NCBI GenBank assembly: GCA_944322715.1
Contig: CALUPT010000001.1
Coordinates: 186,001-250,000 of the forward strand
Reading direction: 5' to 3'
DNA: 64,000 nucleotides
From: an uncultured Bacteroidales bacterium
GTDB taxonomy: Bacteria > Bacteroidota > Bacteroidia > Bacteroidales > UBA932
Shown here: one piece after another, positions 42,698 to 52,148 of the stretch
How positions within the stretch are numbered: position 1 is the first letter of the stretch
How the letters are laid out: each line of letters starts with the position of its first letter
Notes under the pieces: model-generated
Seen by the model: only the letters and a program-made list of their open reading frames with translations
Told to the model about the DNA's origin: nothing
The model's database searches: none
Made by a program: the position numbers and the translations under genes

Positions 42698-43891
42698 ATG
42701 ATCCGGAATCGAATGACCGTAAAGACAGCTATTCAGCATCCGGCGGCAGGTGGAATATTGTTGCTCGTGTCTGCGTCTTTTGCAGTGCTCATGGCGACAG
42801 TCCCATCGATGCAGTGGTTTGACAGAATGTGGGATATGGAGGCAGGGCTGGATATAGGCGGCTGGTCTTTGCAGATGTCCATCCGACACTGGATCAACGA
42901 TGCCTTTATGGCAGTGTTCTTTTTCGCGGCTGGACTTGAGATAAAGAGGGAGATGGTCGCAGGGGAGCTTTCATCGGTGAGGAAATCCGCCCTTCCGGTG
43001 ATGGCGGCGATAGGAGGGATGCTCCTTCCTGCGTGCATTTACGCCCTGTTCAACGGAGGCTCGCCCGAGACATCCGGAGGCTGGGGGATTCCGATGGCTA
43101 CCGATATCGCCTTTGCAGTCGGAGTGCTGTCCCTGCTGGGAGACAGAGTGCCGGCAGGAGTGAAGATCTTTCTGATGACGCTCGCTGTGGTGGATGACAT
43201 AGGTGCCATAATAGTGCTCGCTCTGTTCTATCCGGTGCATCCGGTCGAATGGGGATACCTGCTTGCGGCGGTCGCCCTTGTCCTTGTACTGGTGGTCCTG
43301 AATGTCAGGAATGTACGCAGGAAACCGGTGTACATCATTCTGGGGACAGTGTTGTGGTTCCTGGTCTATATGTCTGGCATCCACGCTACGGTGTCCGGAG
43401 TGGTACTTGCGATGGTGATGCCATCCAGGATCAGGGTGAAAGGAGTTGCAGGGACGGTGGAGACGAAAGTGGACTGTTCTCTGGAGGAGAGGATAAAACC
43501 TCTTGTCACATTCCTGATCGTCCCGCTCTTTGCTCTGGCCAATGCGGGTGTGGCGTTCAATCCGGAGGTCTTTTCGGATGGACTGCCGGGTGTCAGTCTC
43601 GGAATAGCGGCAGGGCTGCTGATAGGGAAGCCTGCAGGGATTTTCCTGTTCAGCCTGTTGAGCGTGAAAGGACGTTTGGCGGCACTGCCGTCAGGTGTGG
43701 AATGGAAGCATATAGCAGCGGTCGGGGTGATCGGCGGAATAGGGTTCACGATGTCAATATTCATTAACAGCCTGTCATTTACCGATCCGGCCGTTACGGA
43801 TATAGGAAAGATAAGTGTTTTGATAACATCTGTCATTGCGATGGCCGCGGGGCTTGCAGCGATGGCGATAGTATGTGGAAAAGACAATTGA
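42698..43891 (+). CDS. nhaA: NhaA-type Na+/H+ antiporter
   Basis: A 397-residue membrane protein with about 12 helices. NhaA hallmarks: FMAVFFFAAGLEIKREMVAGELS, the GGWGIPMATDIAFAVGVLSLLG stretch, and the ion-binding double Asp in LAVVDDIGAIIVLALFY. It exchanges external protons for internal sodium and controls pH and salt. ATG 42698 or 42713 (MTVK) is compatible with the promoter at 42677-42684; a TTG at 42674 overlaps the promoter and is rejected. It starts the transcript that continues with the FKBP gene 23 bp later. Confidence 0.95.
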   Translation: MIRNRMTVKTAIQHPAAGGILLLVSASFAVLMATVPSMQWFDRMWDMEAGLDIGGWSLQMSIRHWINDAFMAVFFFAAGLEIKREMVAGELSSVRKSALPVMAAIGGMLLPACIYALFNGGSPETSGGWGIPMATDIAFAVGVLSLLGDRVPAGVKIFLMTLAVVDDIGAIIVLALFYPVHPVEWGYLLAAVALVLVLVVLNVRNVRRKPVYIILGTVLWFLVYMSGIHATVSGVVLAMVMPSRIRVKGVAGTVETKVDCSLEERIKPLVTFLIVPLFALANAGVAFNPEVFSDGLPGVSLGIAAGLLIGKPAGIFLFSLLSVKGRLAALPSGVEWKHIAAVGVIGGIGFTMSIFINSLSFTDPAVTDIGKISVLITSVIAMAAGLAAMAIVCGKDN

Positions 43892-43914
43892 AAACCAATA
43901 AAAACAAAAGTACA

Positions 43915-44697
43915 ATGAAAACAGTTAAATTTATTGCGGCAGCCGCTGCCGCAGTCGCAATGGCAGCTGCCTGCAGCACGACAGGCAACACGGACGGAGT
44001 AGAGGTCGAGGCCCAGCTCCCGACCAGGGCGGAGACTGATTCCGTAAGCTACCTGATCGGCGTGCAGTTCGGGTATTTCATCAAGGCCAACAACTTCGGC
44101 GAAAGCCTCAGCGATGTCAATTTCGCCAAGATCAAGGAAGGTATGAACGCTTTCATCAACGCTGAAGGCAACATGCGCGATGAAGGGTTCAACGACCAGT
44201 TCAAGGTGAGCCCGGAACTGACCAACCAGATGTTCAACAGCTACATTGCGAAGAGGAACGCATACGAGGCTGAACTGAACCAGAAGAAAGGTGAGAAGTT
44301 CCTTGCAGAGAACAAGATGAAGGATGGCGTCGTAGTTACCGAGAGCGGTCTGCAGTACAAGATCATTTCCGATGGCAACGATGTGAAGCCGGGCCCTAAG
44401 GATACCGTATATGTACATTATACCGGTACTCTCATTGACGGTACTGAGTTCGATGCCAGCGACAAGACAAAGGATCCTGTGAGAATGATGCTCAACAGGG
44501 TTGTCAAGGGTTGGACTGAAGGACTGCAGCTTATCGGCGAGGGCGGCAAGATCGAACTTTATATTCCTGCGGAACTCGGCTACGGTTCGAGGGCAATGGG
44601 CGAGATCGGCCCTAATTCTACCCTTATCTTCGATATCGACCTCGTGGAGGTGGGCAAGGTGCCTGCAGAGGAAGAGAAGGACGCTGACAGGAAGTAG
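43915..44697 (+). CDS. FKBP-type peptidyl-prolyl isomerase lipoprotein
   Basis: A 260-residue protein with a lipobox ending AAAC (Cys20), an N-terminal helical dimerisation part as in FkpA/Mip proteins (DSVSYLIGVQFGYFIKANNF) and a C-terminal FKBP domain: VYVHYTGTLIDGTEFDAS, GWTEGLQLIGEGGKIELYIP and AELGYGSR. It should speed proline isomerisation of exported proteins in the periplasm. ATG 43915 begins the signal peptide; an earlier in-frame start lies inside nhaA. The next gene starts 2 nt after its stop. Confidence 0.95.
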   Translation: MKTVKFIAAAAAAVAMAAACSTTGNTDGVEVEAQLPTRAETDSVSYLIGVQFGYFIKANNFGESLSDVNFAKIKEGMNAFINAEGNMRDEGFNDQFKVSPELTNQMFNSYIAKRNAYEAELNQKKGEKFLAENKMKDGVVVTESGLQYKIISDGNDVKPGPKDTVYVHYTGTLIDGTEFDASDKTKDPVRMMLNRVVKGWTEGLQLIGEGGKIELYIPAELGYGSRAMGEIGPNSTLIFDIDLVEVGKVPAEEEKDADRK

Positions 44698-44699
44698 TC

Positions 44700-45146
44700 A
44701 TGGCTCTTGAATTGGAAGGCAGGATAGTGCGGAAGCTGAACGTGCAGTCAGGCACTTCGGCCCGCGGGGCATGGGAGAAGCAGGAGTTCATCCTCGAGGT
44801 CCAGGAGGGCAGCTTCCCGTCCCAGGTATGCATGAACGTATGGGGTGCGGACAAGGTCAGGGATCTGGAGAAATACCAGGTCGGAGACATGGTGAAGATT
44901 GCCTTCAACCTCAGCAGCAGGGAATACAACGGACGCTGGTACACCGATGTCAGGGCGTGGCGGATAGAGCCGGCGGCTGCCGGCGGCGCTCCGGCGCAGT
45001 CTTACGGCTCTGCTGCCCGGCCGGAGGCCCACTATACGGATGCTCCTCAACAGGCCTCATACGGCGCCCTCCAGTCTGCCGCTCCGATGCCGACGGCGGA
45101 TGACATGCCGGCGGATACGGACAGCGATGATGACCTTCCGTTCTGA
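44700..45146 (+). CDS. DUF3127 OB-fold protein with SSB-like C-terminal tip
   Basis: A 148-residue protein. Residues 1-95 form a DUF3127 domain (LELEGRIVRKLNVQSG ... NVWGADKVRDLEKYQVGD) that resembles an OB fold. A disordered Gly/Ala/Pro-rich linker follows, and the chain ends SDDDLPF. That ending copies the acidic tip of single-stranded DNA-binding protein (DDDIPF), which recruits RecQ, PriA, primase and others. It probably binds single-stranded nucleic acid and repair partners; this is inference. It is translated directly after the FKBP gene; recQ lies only 2 kb away. Confidence 0.85.
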   Translation: MALELEGRIVRKLNVQSGTSARGAWEKQEFILEVQEGSFPSQVCMNVWGADKVRDLEKYQVGDMVKIAFNLSSREYNGRWYTDVRAWRIEPAAAGGAPAQSYGSAARPEAHYTDAPQQASYGALQSAAPMPTADDMPADTDSDDDLPF

Positions 45147-45170
45147 ATGGCCATAAATGCGACCGATTTT

Positions 45171-45212
45171 GAGAGGATGTGTGCCGGAACGGGTTTCCGG
45201 CGGCATCCTCTC
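45171..45212 (+). terminator. Hairpin between DUF3127 and GH3 genes
   Basis: GAGAGGATG (45171-45179) pairs with CATCCTCTC (45204-45212), with an inner stem GCCGGAA/TTCCGGC. It lies 25 bp after the DUF3127 stop and 27 bp before the GH3 ATG, so it may end the nhaA transcript and lie in the GH3 leader. Confidence 0.6.
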
Positions 45213-45238
45213 TATGTTTTCAGAAAAATCTTGATGAA

Positions 45239-47464
45239 ATGAAACCTGTACATGCAATTGCCGGACTGCTGATGGCTGCGGCTCCTCTTGCCGCGCAGAC
45301 CCCGGTGTATCTCGATGATACAAAGCCGATAGAAGAACGTATAGAGGATGCTCTCGGGAGGATGACTCTCGAGGAGAAGATAGCAATGACACACGCCCAG
45401 TCCAAGTTCAGCTCTCCGGGTGTGCCGAGGCTCGGAATACCGGAAGTGTGGACGACGGATGGCCCGCACGGTATCAGGCCCGAGGTCCTCTGGGATGAAT
45501 GGAACCAGGCAGGGTGGACAAATGACTCCTGTGTGGCTTTCCCGGCCCTTACCTGTCTCGCCGCAACATGGAACACCGACATGGCCGCCCTCTACGGCAA
45601 GAGTCTCGGAGAGGAGGCCCGTTTCAGGAACAAGTCCGTGGTGCTCGGCCCGGGTGTCAATATCTACCGCACTCCGCTCAACGGCCGTAACTTCGAGTAT
45701 ATGGGCGAGGACCCTTATCTGGCCGGAGCAATGGTGGCGCCGTATATCCGCGGTGTCCAGTCCAACGGGGTGGCGACATGCGTGAAGCATTACGCCCTGA
45801 ACAATCATGAAGTCAACCGGCACAACACCAATGTGATAGTCGATGACCGCACTCTGTATGAGATCTATCTCCCGGCCTTCAAGGCTGCCGTGCAGGAAGG
45901 AGGCACATGGGCGATCATGGGGTCGTACAATCTCTATAAGGACCAACACTGCTGCCACAACGAGTACACCCTCGGGAAGATCCTGCGCGATGAATGGGGT
46001 TTCGATGGCGTCGTTATCTCCGACTGGGGAGGCGCGCACAATACGGACCAGGCTATCCATAACGGTCTCGACCTGGAATTCGGCAGCTGGACGGATGGCC
46101 TTCGGGCAGGGACAAAAAATGCATACGACAACTATTACCTTGCCGCACCTTATCTTGAAAAGATCCGCAAGGGCGAGGTCGGAACGGAGGAACTGGATGC
46201 AAAGGTGCGCAATATCCTGAGACTGATTTTCCGTACCGCCATGAACAGGAACCGGCCTTTCGGCAGCCTTTGCTCGGATGCCCATTATGCTGCGGCGAGG
46301 AAGATAGGCGGCGAGGGCATTGTCCTTCTGAAAAACGATGGCGGCCTGCTTCCTTTGTCTGTGGAGGATGGGGCCAGGATACTTGTCGTAGGGGAGAACG
46401 CAGTGAAGATGATGACAGTGGGAGGAGGCAGCTCATCGCTGAAAGTCCAGAGGGAGATATCCCCGCTGGATGGGATACGCGAAAGGTTCTCCGACAAGGC
46501 TGAGATTGTATATGAAAGAGGGTATGTCGGTGATGTGACCGGAGAATACAACGGCGTCACAACGGGCCAGGATCTGAGTGAAAGCCGTACTGCGGAGCAG
46601 CTGATAGCGGATGCCGTCTCTCAGGCGGAAGATGCCGACTATGTCATTTTCATAGGAGGTCTCAACAAGAGCGCGCAGCAGGACTGCGAGGATTCAGACA
46701 GGACAGGGCTCGGGCTTCCGTACGGGCAGGATGCAGTTATCGAGGCTCTTGCCGAAGTGGCTGCAGACCGTCTGGTAGTAGTGAACGTATCCGGCAACGC
46801 GGTTGCCATGCCGTGGGTGGATGAAGTTCCTGCAATCCTCCAGGCCTGGTATATAGGTTCCGAGGCGGGCCATGCCATAGCGGATGTCCTCTCGGGCGAT
46901 GTCAATCCTTCGGGAAAACTTCCGTTCACCTTCCCTGCAAGGCTCGAGGATGTGCCGGCGCATATTTTCGGGGAATATTCTGGCACAAGGGTAAGGGATA
47001 CTCTTGATATCAGATATCTCGATGGCCTGAATGTAGGGTACAGATGGACCGACAGGCAGAAGAAGACAAAGCCTCTGTTCGCATTCGGACATGGTTTGAG
47101 TTACACCGAGTTCGAATACGGCAAGCCGCGGATCGACAGCTCTGAAATGTCTCTTGATGGGGCTGTGACCGTAACCGTGGAGATTACGAACACCGGTGAC
47201 CGGGCAGGGCAGGAAATCGTCCAGATGTATGTCGGAGACCGCAAGTCATCCCTCCCTCGTCCTCTCAAGGAACTGAAAGGCTTCAGGAAGGTGCAGCTTG
47301 CACCGGGTGAAAGCACGGAAGTTTCATTTACCGTGGACAGGGAAGACCTGTCTTTCTTCGACCCGGACAGACACGAATGGGTGGCCGAGCCGGGAATGTT
47401 CGACATTTATGTCGCGGCGGCTTCTGATGATGTGCGCGGTAAAGTCTCCTTTGAATTGAAATAA
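45239..47464 (+). CDS. GH3 beta-glucosidase, secreted
   Basis: A 741-residue enzyme with a signal peptide (1-20, ending PLAAQ). GH3 N-terminal barrel with WTTDGPHGIRPE, CVKHYALNNHEVNRH and the nucleophile Asp262 in VVISDWGGAHNTD; the (alpha/beta)6 sandwich domain and a C-terminal fibronectin-III-like domain (VTVEITNTGDRAGQEIVQMYV) are complete. It should cleave beta-linked glucose or xylose from oligosaccharides in the periplasm. A strong terminator follows. It abuts the PUL but is on the other strand, so membership in that PUL is only possible. Confidence 0.94.
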   Translation: MKPVHAIAGLLMAAAPLAAQTPVYLDDTKPIEERIEDALGRMTLEEKIAMTHAQSKFSSPGVPRLGIPEVWTTDGPHGIRPEVLWDEWNQAGWTNDSCVAFPALTCLAATWNTDMAALYGKSLGEEARFRNKSVVLGPGVNIYRTPLNGRNFEYMGEDPYLAGAMVAPYIRGVQSNGVATCVKHYALNNHEVNRHNTNVIVDDRTLYEIYLPAFKAAVQEGGTWAIMGSYNLYKDQHCCHNEYTLGKILRDEWGFDGVVISDWGGAHNTDQAIHNGLDLEFGSWTDGLRAGTKNAYDNYYLAAPYLEKIRKGEVGTEELDAKVRNILRLIFRTAMNRNRPFGSLCSDAHYAAARKIGGEGIVLLKNDGGLLPLSVEDGARILVVGENAVKMMTVGGGSSSLKVQREISPLDGIRERFSDKAEIVYERGYVGDVTGEYNGVTTGQDLSESRTAEQLIADAVSQAEDADYVIFIGGLNKSAQQDCEDSDRTGLGLPYGQDAVIEALAEVAADRLVVVNVSGNAVAMPWVDEVPAILQAWYIGSEAGHAIADVLSGDVNPSGKLPFTFPARLEDVPAHIFGEYSGTRVRDTLDIRYLDGLNVGYRWTDRQKKTKPLFAFGHGLSYTEFEYGKPRIDSSEMSLDGAVTVTVEITNTGDRAGQEIVQMYVGDRKSSLPRPLKELKGFRKVQLAPGESTEVSFTVDREDLSFFDPDRHEWVAEPGMFDIYVAAASDDVRGKVSFELK

Positions 47465-47482
47465 TTACATAACATAAAATTG

Positions 47483-47516
47483 CTCCCGGCAGAAGGCTGT
47501 AGCTCTCTGCCGGGAG
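47483..47516 (+). terminator. Rho-independent terminator after GH3
   Basis: A perfect 11-bp stem (CTCCCGGCAGA at 47483-47493 with TCTGCCGGGAG at 47506-47516) followed by TTTT. Confidence 0.85.
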
Positions 47517-47555
47517 TTTTAGGTATTGGAGCCGTTCCTTTGTAAGTAAGGGTGC

Positions 47556-50183
47556 TCAGAATGACAGTGCGAACTGATTGAGTTTTGTGACGGGGCGGTC
47601 CGTATCAGGGTCGATGAAGATATAGTATCTGTATTCTTCTCCGCCGCCGTAACTGAACAGGTCAGATGCCGGGGCAAGGCGTATATCGATCTCCGGGGCT
47701 GCATCCCGGAATGCATCCTTGCTGTCTGTGAACGTCTTTCCCAGCGACAGGCTGTCCGGCAGGATTCCGTTCCTTTTCATTTTACGGAAATTCTTTTCCG
47801 TCTCTTTCAGTTCGTTTTTCATCCATTTGCAGTATTCCTCTGAAAGCCCTTTCTCTGCAAAAGTCTTCCTGTCGAAACCGAAGACGAACCTGTCGCCTTC
47901 GGCTGATACACAGTTGTAGAGAATTTCATTCAAGGCCTTCTTTGTCGCCATCTGTTCCGGTGTGGAGTCTCGGTCCGGTATGGCCAGGATATAAGGATCG
48001 AATATGCCGGATACTTCCCCGGATGCAATGTCTGCCTGATGTCCGGAATCCTTCATGGACACCTCGACGCTGCTGCCTTCCTCGATATTGTATGCACGGA
48101 TGTCCCTGCCGTTCTGGCGGATGGTTATGGAAAGCTGTTCTCCTGAACGTCTGACAAGGATGTCATAAGGGCGGTCGGAGCAGGCATATACGTTGCGCAG
48201 GGTGAAACGGTCCCAGCTGTCAGGAAGCTGTGGGCGGAGGGTGAATGTCCTGAATCCGGTCGGGCGGAATCCGAGCACACCTTCCGTGAAGACTCTGCAG
48301 TACAGTGCATTTTCTGTTGAGAGATGCCTCTGGTTGCCTTCAGGCCATGCCTCTACAGGATATGGGATATGGTCTCCGAGCAGGCGGTGACGGGAATATG
48401 CCGCGAGATGCTCCGTGGCTTCCTCGGAATAGCCTGCAGCATAGATCCCTCTGAGGGCATAGAGGGTCGCCCTGTCCCAGAACACATCTGTCCCTGCTTC
48501 CGTATATACACCGTTCTCTGACCAGAGTATAGGGGAGAGCAGGGCCTGGGCCGTACCTTCCTTGCGGTCGAATATTTCCATTACAAGAGGAATGCATATC
48601 CACGAGCGCAGTACATCGTTCCCTTCGAAATATCTGTAGGTATGATAACCGTTCATCTCTGCCCCGAAGTGTTTCTCGATGTTTTCCCTGAGAGTGTCGG
48701 CCTGTGCCCTGAGGTCGGCGGCACGGGCGGCAGCCTCGCTCCGTGATATCGGCGCGTTGGTGCCGGCGGCAGCTGAAGCGCCTGTGCCGTCCCCGGATAT
48801 CCCGCTTTCGGAAGCGTATTCCTCTGCCATTGTCTCGATCAGCCAGGCGGCCGATCTCAAGGCATCATAGTACAGGGATGAAGTGCACAGATTGGCATCT
48901 CCGGCCGGGAAACGCAGTTCCAGTTCGTCTGCGGTAGAGGCCACTACCCCGTCATCGTTGATATTGCGCCGGCAGTATTCCAGACTCCAGTCTATGAGCG
49001 GCATCAGGGTCTCGGCGGTCTCAAGGTCTCCAAGGGCAAGGGCATATCTTGTCGCTCCGTATGCAAGCATGGCTGCATCCCCTCTGTCGAACCTTCCAAA
49101 GGTATCATATCCTTCCGCAATCACCGACCACGGAATATAGTTGAACTCCGGGTTCATGTATCTTGCGAAATGCATGAAACTGGTGATTGCTGACTCGTTG
49201 CCCTTGTCGTATCCGAGGAACGGGAAGAACGGATTGATGTATTCCGCCTGGTCGTTGCACCAGAGCGCTGCATAATACGCTTCTCCTCCGGGGCTCTGCA
49301 TAAGACCTCCCCTTGTGCGGAAAATGCTTTCGGCCCCGCGGATCTTGCAGAAGCCGAACATCGTGTTCAGTACCTCATCCGGGCAGTCTATTGCAAGTTT
49401 CCCGCATATCATATCCACGAATTCCTCCCTTTCGGCCTTTTCCTTGCCGGTATTTATCGGAATTTCCACCTGCGGCTTCTTCAGCCCCTGAATGCTGGCG
49501 CTGACAGTGATGCTTTCCCCTGGGGCGATACTGTATGTCCTGTCCTTTATGTTGCCGGTAGCCTCAATCAGGGTATAGCTCCCTTCGGTCCCGGCATTAG
49601 GATCGGTCGAAGTGACATTCCTGACCGCAGGGACAAAGACGGTCACTGCCCTGTCCCCTGTATTGGCCAATGTATATTCTTCGCAGATGGCTGCCCTTGC
49701 CGGCGACGGGAAATAGCATTCAGTCACTTTGATATCGGTATTGCTGTAAGTGCATTCCGTACGCAGCAGACCATCGAACGTAATGGATCTGACCTTCTCT
49801 CCTTCAAGCTTCTTCCCATCGACAGTCACACCGGACAGAAAATCCGTATTGAACCGGACGGTGAGGCTTGCGTGCGTGTCGTTGGGGATGGTGCGGAGCA
49901 TGGGCCAGACCACTGAACGTTCCATAGAGAATGATCCGTCCCCGTCTACTCCGTAATAATAGACGACCGACACCTGCTCGCCGCTCATTTCGAGATGGTC
50001 GTAATGCGGTATGTCATTGCCGATGTCCCATCTGATGGAATAGTCTCCGTTGATGTGCCATCTTGTCCCGGCAGTGTCAGGGACGGCAGGACCGGCTTTT
50101 GCGGCAGGGTAGCCTGCCGGACTTGTAGCTGAGACGGAGAAGACGGCAGCGAGGGCAATGAGAATGGTGATTTTATTTTTCAT
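47556..50183 (-). CDS. Secreted (alpha/alpha)6-barrel glycosidase of the PUL, family unclear
   Basis: An 875-residue protein with a signal peptide (about 1-20). An N-terminal beta-sandwich (about 40-250, with IRWDIGNDIPHYDHLEMSG) is followed by a six-hairpin toroid (about 260-640) showing AYYAALWCNDQAEYINPFFPFLGYDKG, SVIAEGYDTFGRFDRGDAAML and YPVEAWPEGNQRHLSTENALY, then a C-terminal beta domain. This architecture is shared by GH65-, GH78- and GH95-like enzymes; I cannot assign the family. The last 150 residues have a charged helical stretch (YCKWMKNELKETEKNFRKMKRN) that is not typical. A Gly/Ser/Ala-rich insertion lies near residues 465-490. It starts 15 bp after the GH110-like gene, as the last gene of the PUL transcript. 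Confidence 0.7.
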   Translation of the reverse strand: MKNKITILIALAAVFSVSATSPAGYPAAKAGPAVPDTAGTRWHINGDYSIRWDIGNDIPHYDHLEMSGEQVSVVYYYGVDGDGSFSMERSVVWPMLRTIPNDTHASLTVRFNTDFLSGVTVDGKKLEGEKVRSITFDGLLRTECTYSNTDIKVTECYFPSPARAAICEEYTLANTGDRAVTVFVPAVRNVTSTDPNAGTEGSYTLIEATGNIKDRTYSIAPGESITVSASIQGLKKPQVEIPINTGKEKAEREEFVDMICGKLAIDCPDEVLNTMFGFCKIRGAESIFRTRGGLMQSPGGEAYYAALWCNDQAEYINPFFPFLGYDKGNESAITSFMHFARYMNPEFNYIPWSVIAEGYDTFGRFDRGDAAMLAYGATRYALALGDLETAETLMPLIDWSLEYCRRNINDDGVVASTADELELRFPAGDANLCTSSLYYDALRSAAWLIETMAEEYASESGISGDGTGASAAAGTNAPISRSEAAARAADLRAQADTLRENIEKHFGAEMNGYHTYRYFEGNDVLRSWICIPLVMEIFDRKEGTAQALLSPILWSENGVYTEAGTDVFWDRATLYALRGIYAAGYSEEATEHLAAYSRHRLLGDHIPYPVEAWPEGNQRHLSTENALYCRVFTEGVLGFRPTGFRTFTLRPQLPDSWDRFTLRNVYACSDRPYDILVRRSGEQLSITIRQNGRDIRAYNIEEGSSVEVSMKDSGHQADIASGEVSGIFDPYILAIPDRDSTPEQMATKKALNEILYNCVSAEGDRFVFGFDRKTFAEKGLSEEYCKWMKNELKETEKNFRKMKRNGILPDSLSLGKTFTDSKDAFRDAAPEIDIRLAPASDLFSYGGGEEYRYYIFIDPDTDRPVTKLNQFALSF

Positions 50184-50198
50184 GGCAAATTGGATATA

Positions 50199-51953
50199 TT
50201 ATCGTATTGAAATGTTTTCCGTACAGAATGTGCTGATATTTTCCGCACATTCTTCTATGATATTGTCGTGTATCCTTATGTTGCGGGCATTCCTGACGGC
50301 TATTCCGCAGCCTTCATGGCCTGGACAGCCTCGTATGACATTGCGGCTGATCTCTATTCCGTCATGCAGTATCGTTCCGCAAGTCTCCGGAGCATCGATC
50401 ACTACCGCGATTCCGCATGCTCCGTACTGCGTCCCTGCACCGTCACCGCAGTTGACAATGACATTGTCCGTTATGGAGACATCGATGCCGTGTCCCCCCT
50501 CTTTCCACCACGATTCCGCCCCGACGTGTATCGCGGTTCCGGTGCAGCCCCTGAAAATGTTGTCGTGGATGCGGACGTTCCTGGTCTTGGAAAGTACTGC
50601 CCGGCTGAGATTCCCCCATACAATGTTTCTGCTGAATTCCATGGAAGGAAGTTTGGACGTGTTGAATATGTAGCAGTCTTCCCGGTTTTCCGGCAGAGCC
50701 TTGTCTGTCTTTATCCTGACGATTGTGGATTTCTCTTCGTGCATGACATCCGTAACAGTGGCTGTAAATTCCGGGACGAGAGTGGATGTCATCGTGAATT
50801 CGATGGTGTCACCGATGCGCGGAACATCTGCGGTCTGGCTGTGGGTGAATGTCGGAGCCCTTAGCTCCAGCGTTATCCACCCGTCTTCGGAGACAGATGC
50901 GATGTCGTGGTAATAGCCGTGCACGTTGGTGGCATCATCTCCCTGTCCCTTGAAAAAGCACCGGTCGAAGACGAGGCTTCCTTCGCAGCATGCAAAATGC
51001 GTCGCATCCGTATTGGTGGAAAAGGAATATCCATCCGCCGGGCAGACATTCAGTCCGTGGATGGTGATATTCTTGCTGTCGAATCCTGTTATTCCCATCC
51101 CCGGCTGTGAATGGATGGTGACATTGTCTATCACCACATCCGAACTCCCTCCTATGTAGATGGCAGGACGGAAATGGAAGGAATGCGGAACAGCCGCCTG
51201 TTCCCCTTCGAGATATTCAGGGATGCTGACCATAAATCTGACGAGGTTGTCCCCCTCAAGACGGTGTTCCGGGAAATATATCGGATCGCGGAACATCCCG
51301 TTCTTGACACTGTCCCAGATCATCAGCCTCGGGAAAGGTGTGGCGTCCGTCAGCGTATGTCCGTCTCTGAACCGTACGAGCATCGATTCGGGAGTGACTT
51401 CCACTATCGTCCCCTGGGAGAACGGTTTGCGCAGGTAGTCGACGGTCAGCCCTTCTATCCGGAAATTGCGGCAGCCGATAATCGAGACGGCTTCCATCCA
51501 CCCCTCGCACATCAGTACCGCCCCGCCTGCACGGACAGTCACGTTTTCGGCCCCTTCGAAATCGAGCCCGCGTACATAGGGATAATACGGAGTGAAGATG
51601 ACGGTTTCGGGATTCGGCCCCATATTACCTGCCATCACCTCCTGTTCGAGCCGTTCCGCTTCCTTGTCCTTCAGCATATAGACGCCTTCCGGTATTGTCA
51701 GGGTCGTGCCCGGATGTTTCCTGCAGTATTCGGCAGCCTTGCGCAGTGCGGCAGTGTCATCCCTGCCGTCATCCGGCCTTGCCCCGAACTGCAGGACAGA
51801 CACTGTCCTCCCGTCATCCTCTTTCATTCCGGGCTGCGTGACTGATATTTCACGGCTGTTTTCCGGAACAGCCCCTACGTGCGTATATGCGGCTGCGGGG
51901 AATGTCATGGCAAGAGACAATATCGCGGCCGGCAGGCAATGTGTTTTTTCCAT
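50199..51953 (-). CDS. GH110-like alpha-galactosidase (right-handed beta-helix)
   Basis: A 584-residue exported protein (signal peptide about 1-22). After VSVLQFGARPDDGRDDTAALRKA it shows many parallel beta-helix coils (repeated ...NVTVRAGG, NFRIEGLTVDY, NITIHGLNV, NVRIHDNIF, GIEISRNVI). The central STNTDATHFACCEGSLVFD and KGQGDDATNVHGYYHD closely match the active-site region of GH110 exo-alpha-1,3-galactosidases of Bacteroides, which cut terminal galactose from blood-group B and linear B structures by inversion; the Asp pair in GDDATNVHG is the likely catalytic site. It could also be a sister family. ATG 51953 starts the signal peptide. Confidence 0.75.
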   Translation of the reverse strand: MEKTHCLPAAILSLAMTFPAAAYTHVGAVPENSREISVTQPGMKEDDGRTVSVLQFGARPDDGRDDTAALRKAAEYCRKHPGTTLTIPEGVYMLKDKEAERLEQEVMAGNMGPNPETVIFTPYYPYVRGLDFEGAENVTVRAGGAVLMCEGWMEAVSIIGCRNFRIEGLTVDYLRKPFSQGTIVEVTPESMLVRFRDGHTLTDATPFPRLMIWDSVKNGMFRDPIYFPEHRLEGDNLVRFMVSIPEYLEGEQAAVPHSFHFRPAIYIGGSSDVVIDNVTIHSQPGMGITGFDSKNITIHGLNVCPADGYSFSTNTDATHFACCEGSLVFDRCFFKGQGDDATNVHGYYHDIASVSEDGWITLELRAPTFTHSQTADVPRIGDTIEFTMTSTLVPEFTATVTDVMHEEKSTIVRIKTDKALPENREDCYIFNTSKLPSMEFSRNIVWGNLSRAVLSKTRNVRIHDNIFRGCTGTAIHVGAESWWKEGGHGIDVSITDNVIVNCGDGAGTQYGACGIAVVIDAPETCGTILHDGIEISRNVIRGCPGHEGCGIAVRNARNIRIHDNIIEECAENISTFCTENISIR

Positions 51954-52148
51954 AATGTGTAGCAGTAAAATTAAATGTCTGGCAATACAAATATATGGAT
52001 TTAGGCCGGTTTCCCCAAGCCATGTAAGGCACATTAGGGGTATCTTTACCGCTTGTCACAATGAAATTCCCGGACAAGACGGTCGGCTTAGGCCGCATGT
52101 TCCGCCCAGTCCGGGAAAACAATTATTAAATCATAAGGTCGGTTTCTG

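Noticed and set aside
45239..47464. GH3 gene as part of the SusCD PUL
   Set aside because: It is on the opposite strand, has its own terminator facing the PUL end, and shares no regulatory element with it; membership is possible but unsupported.
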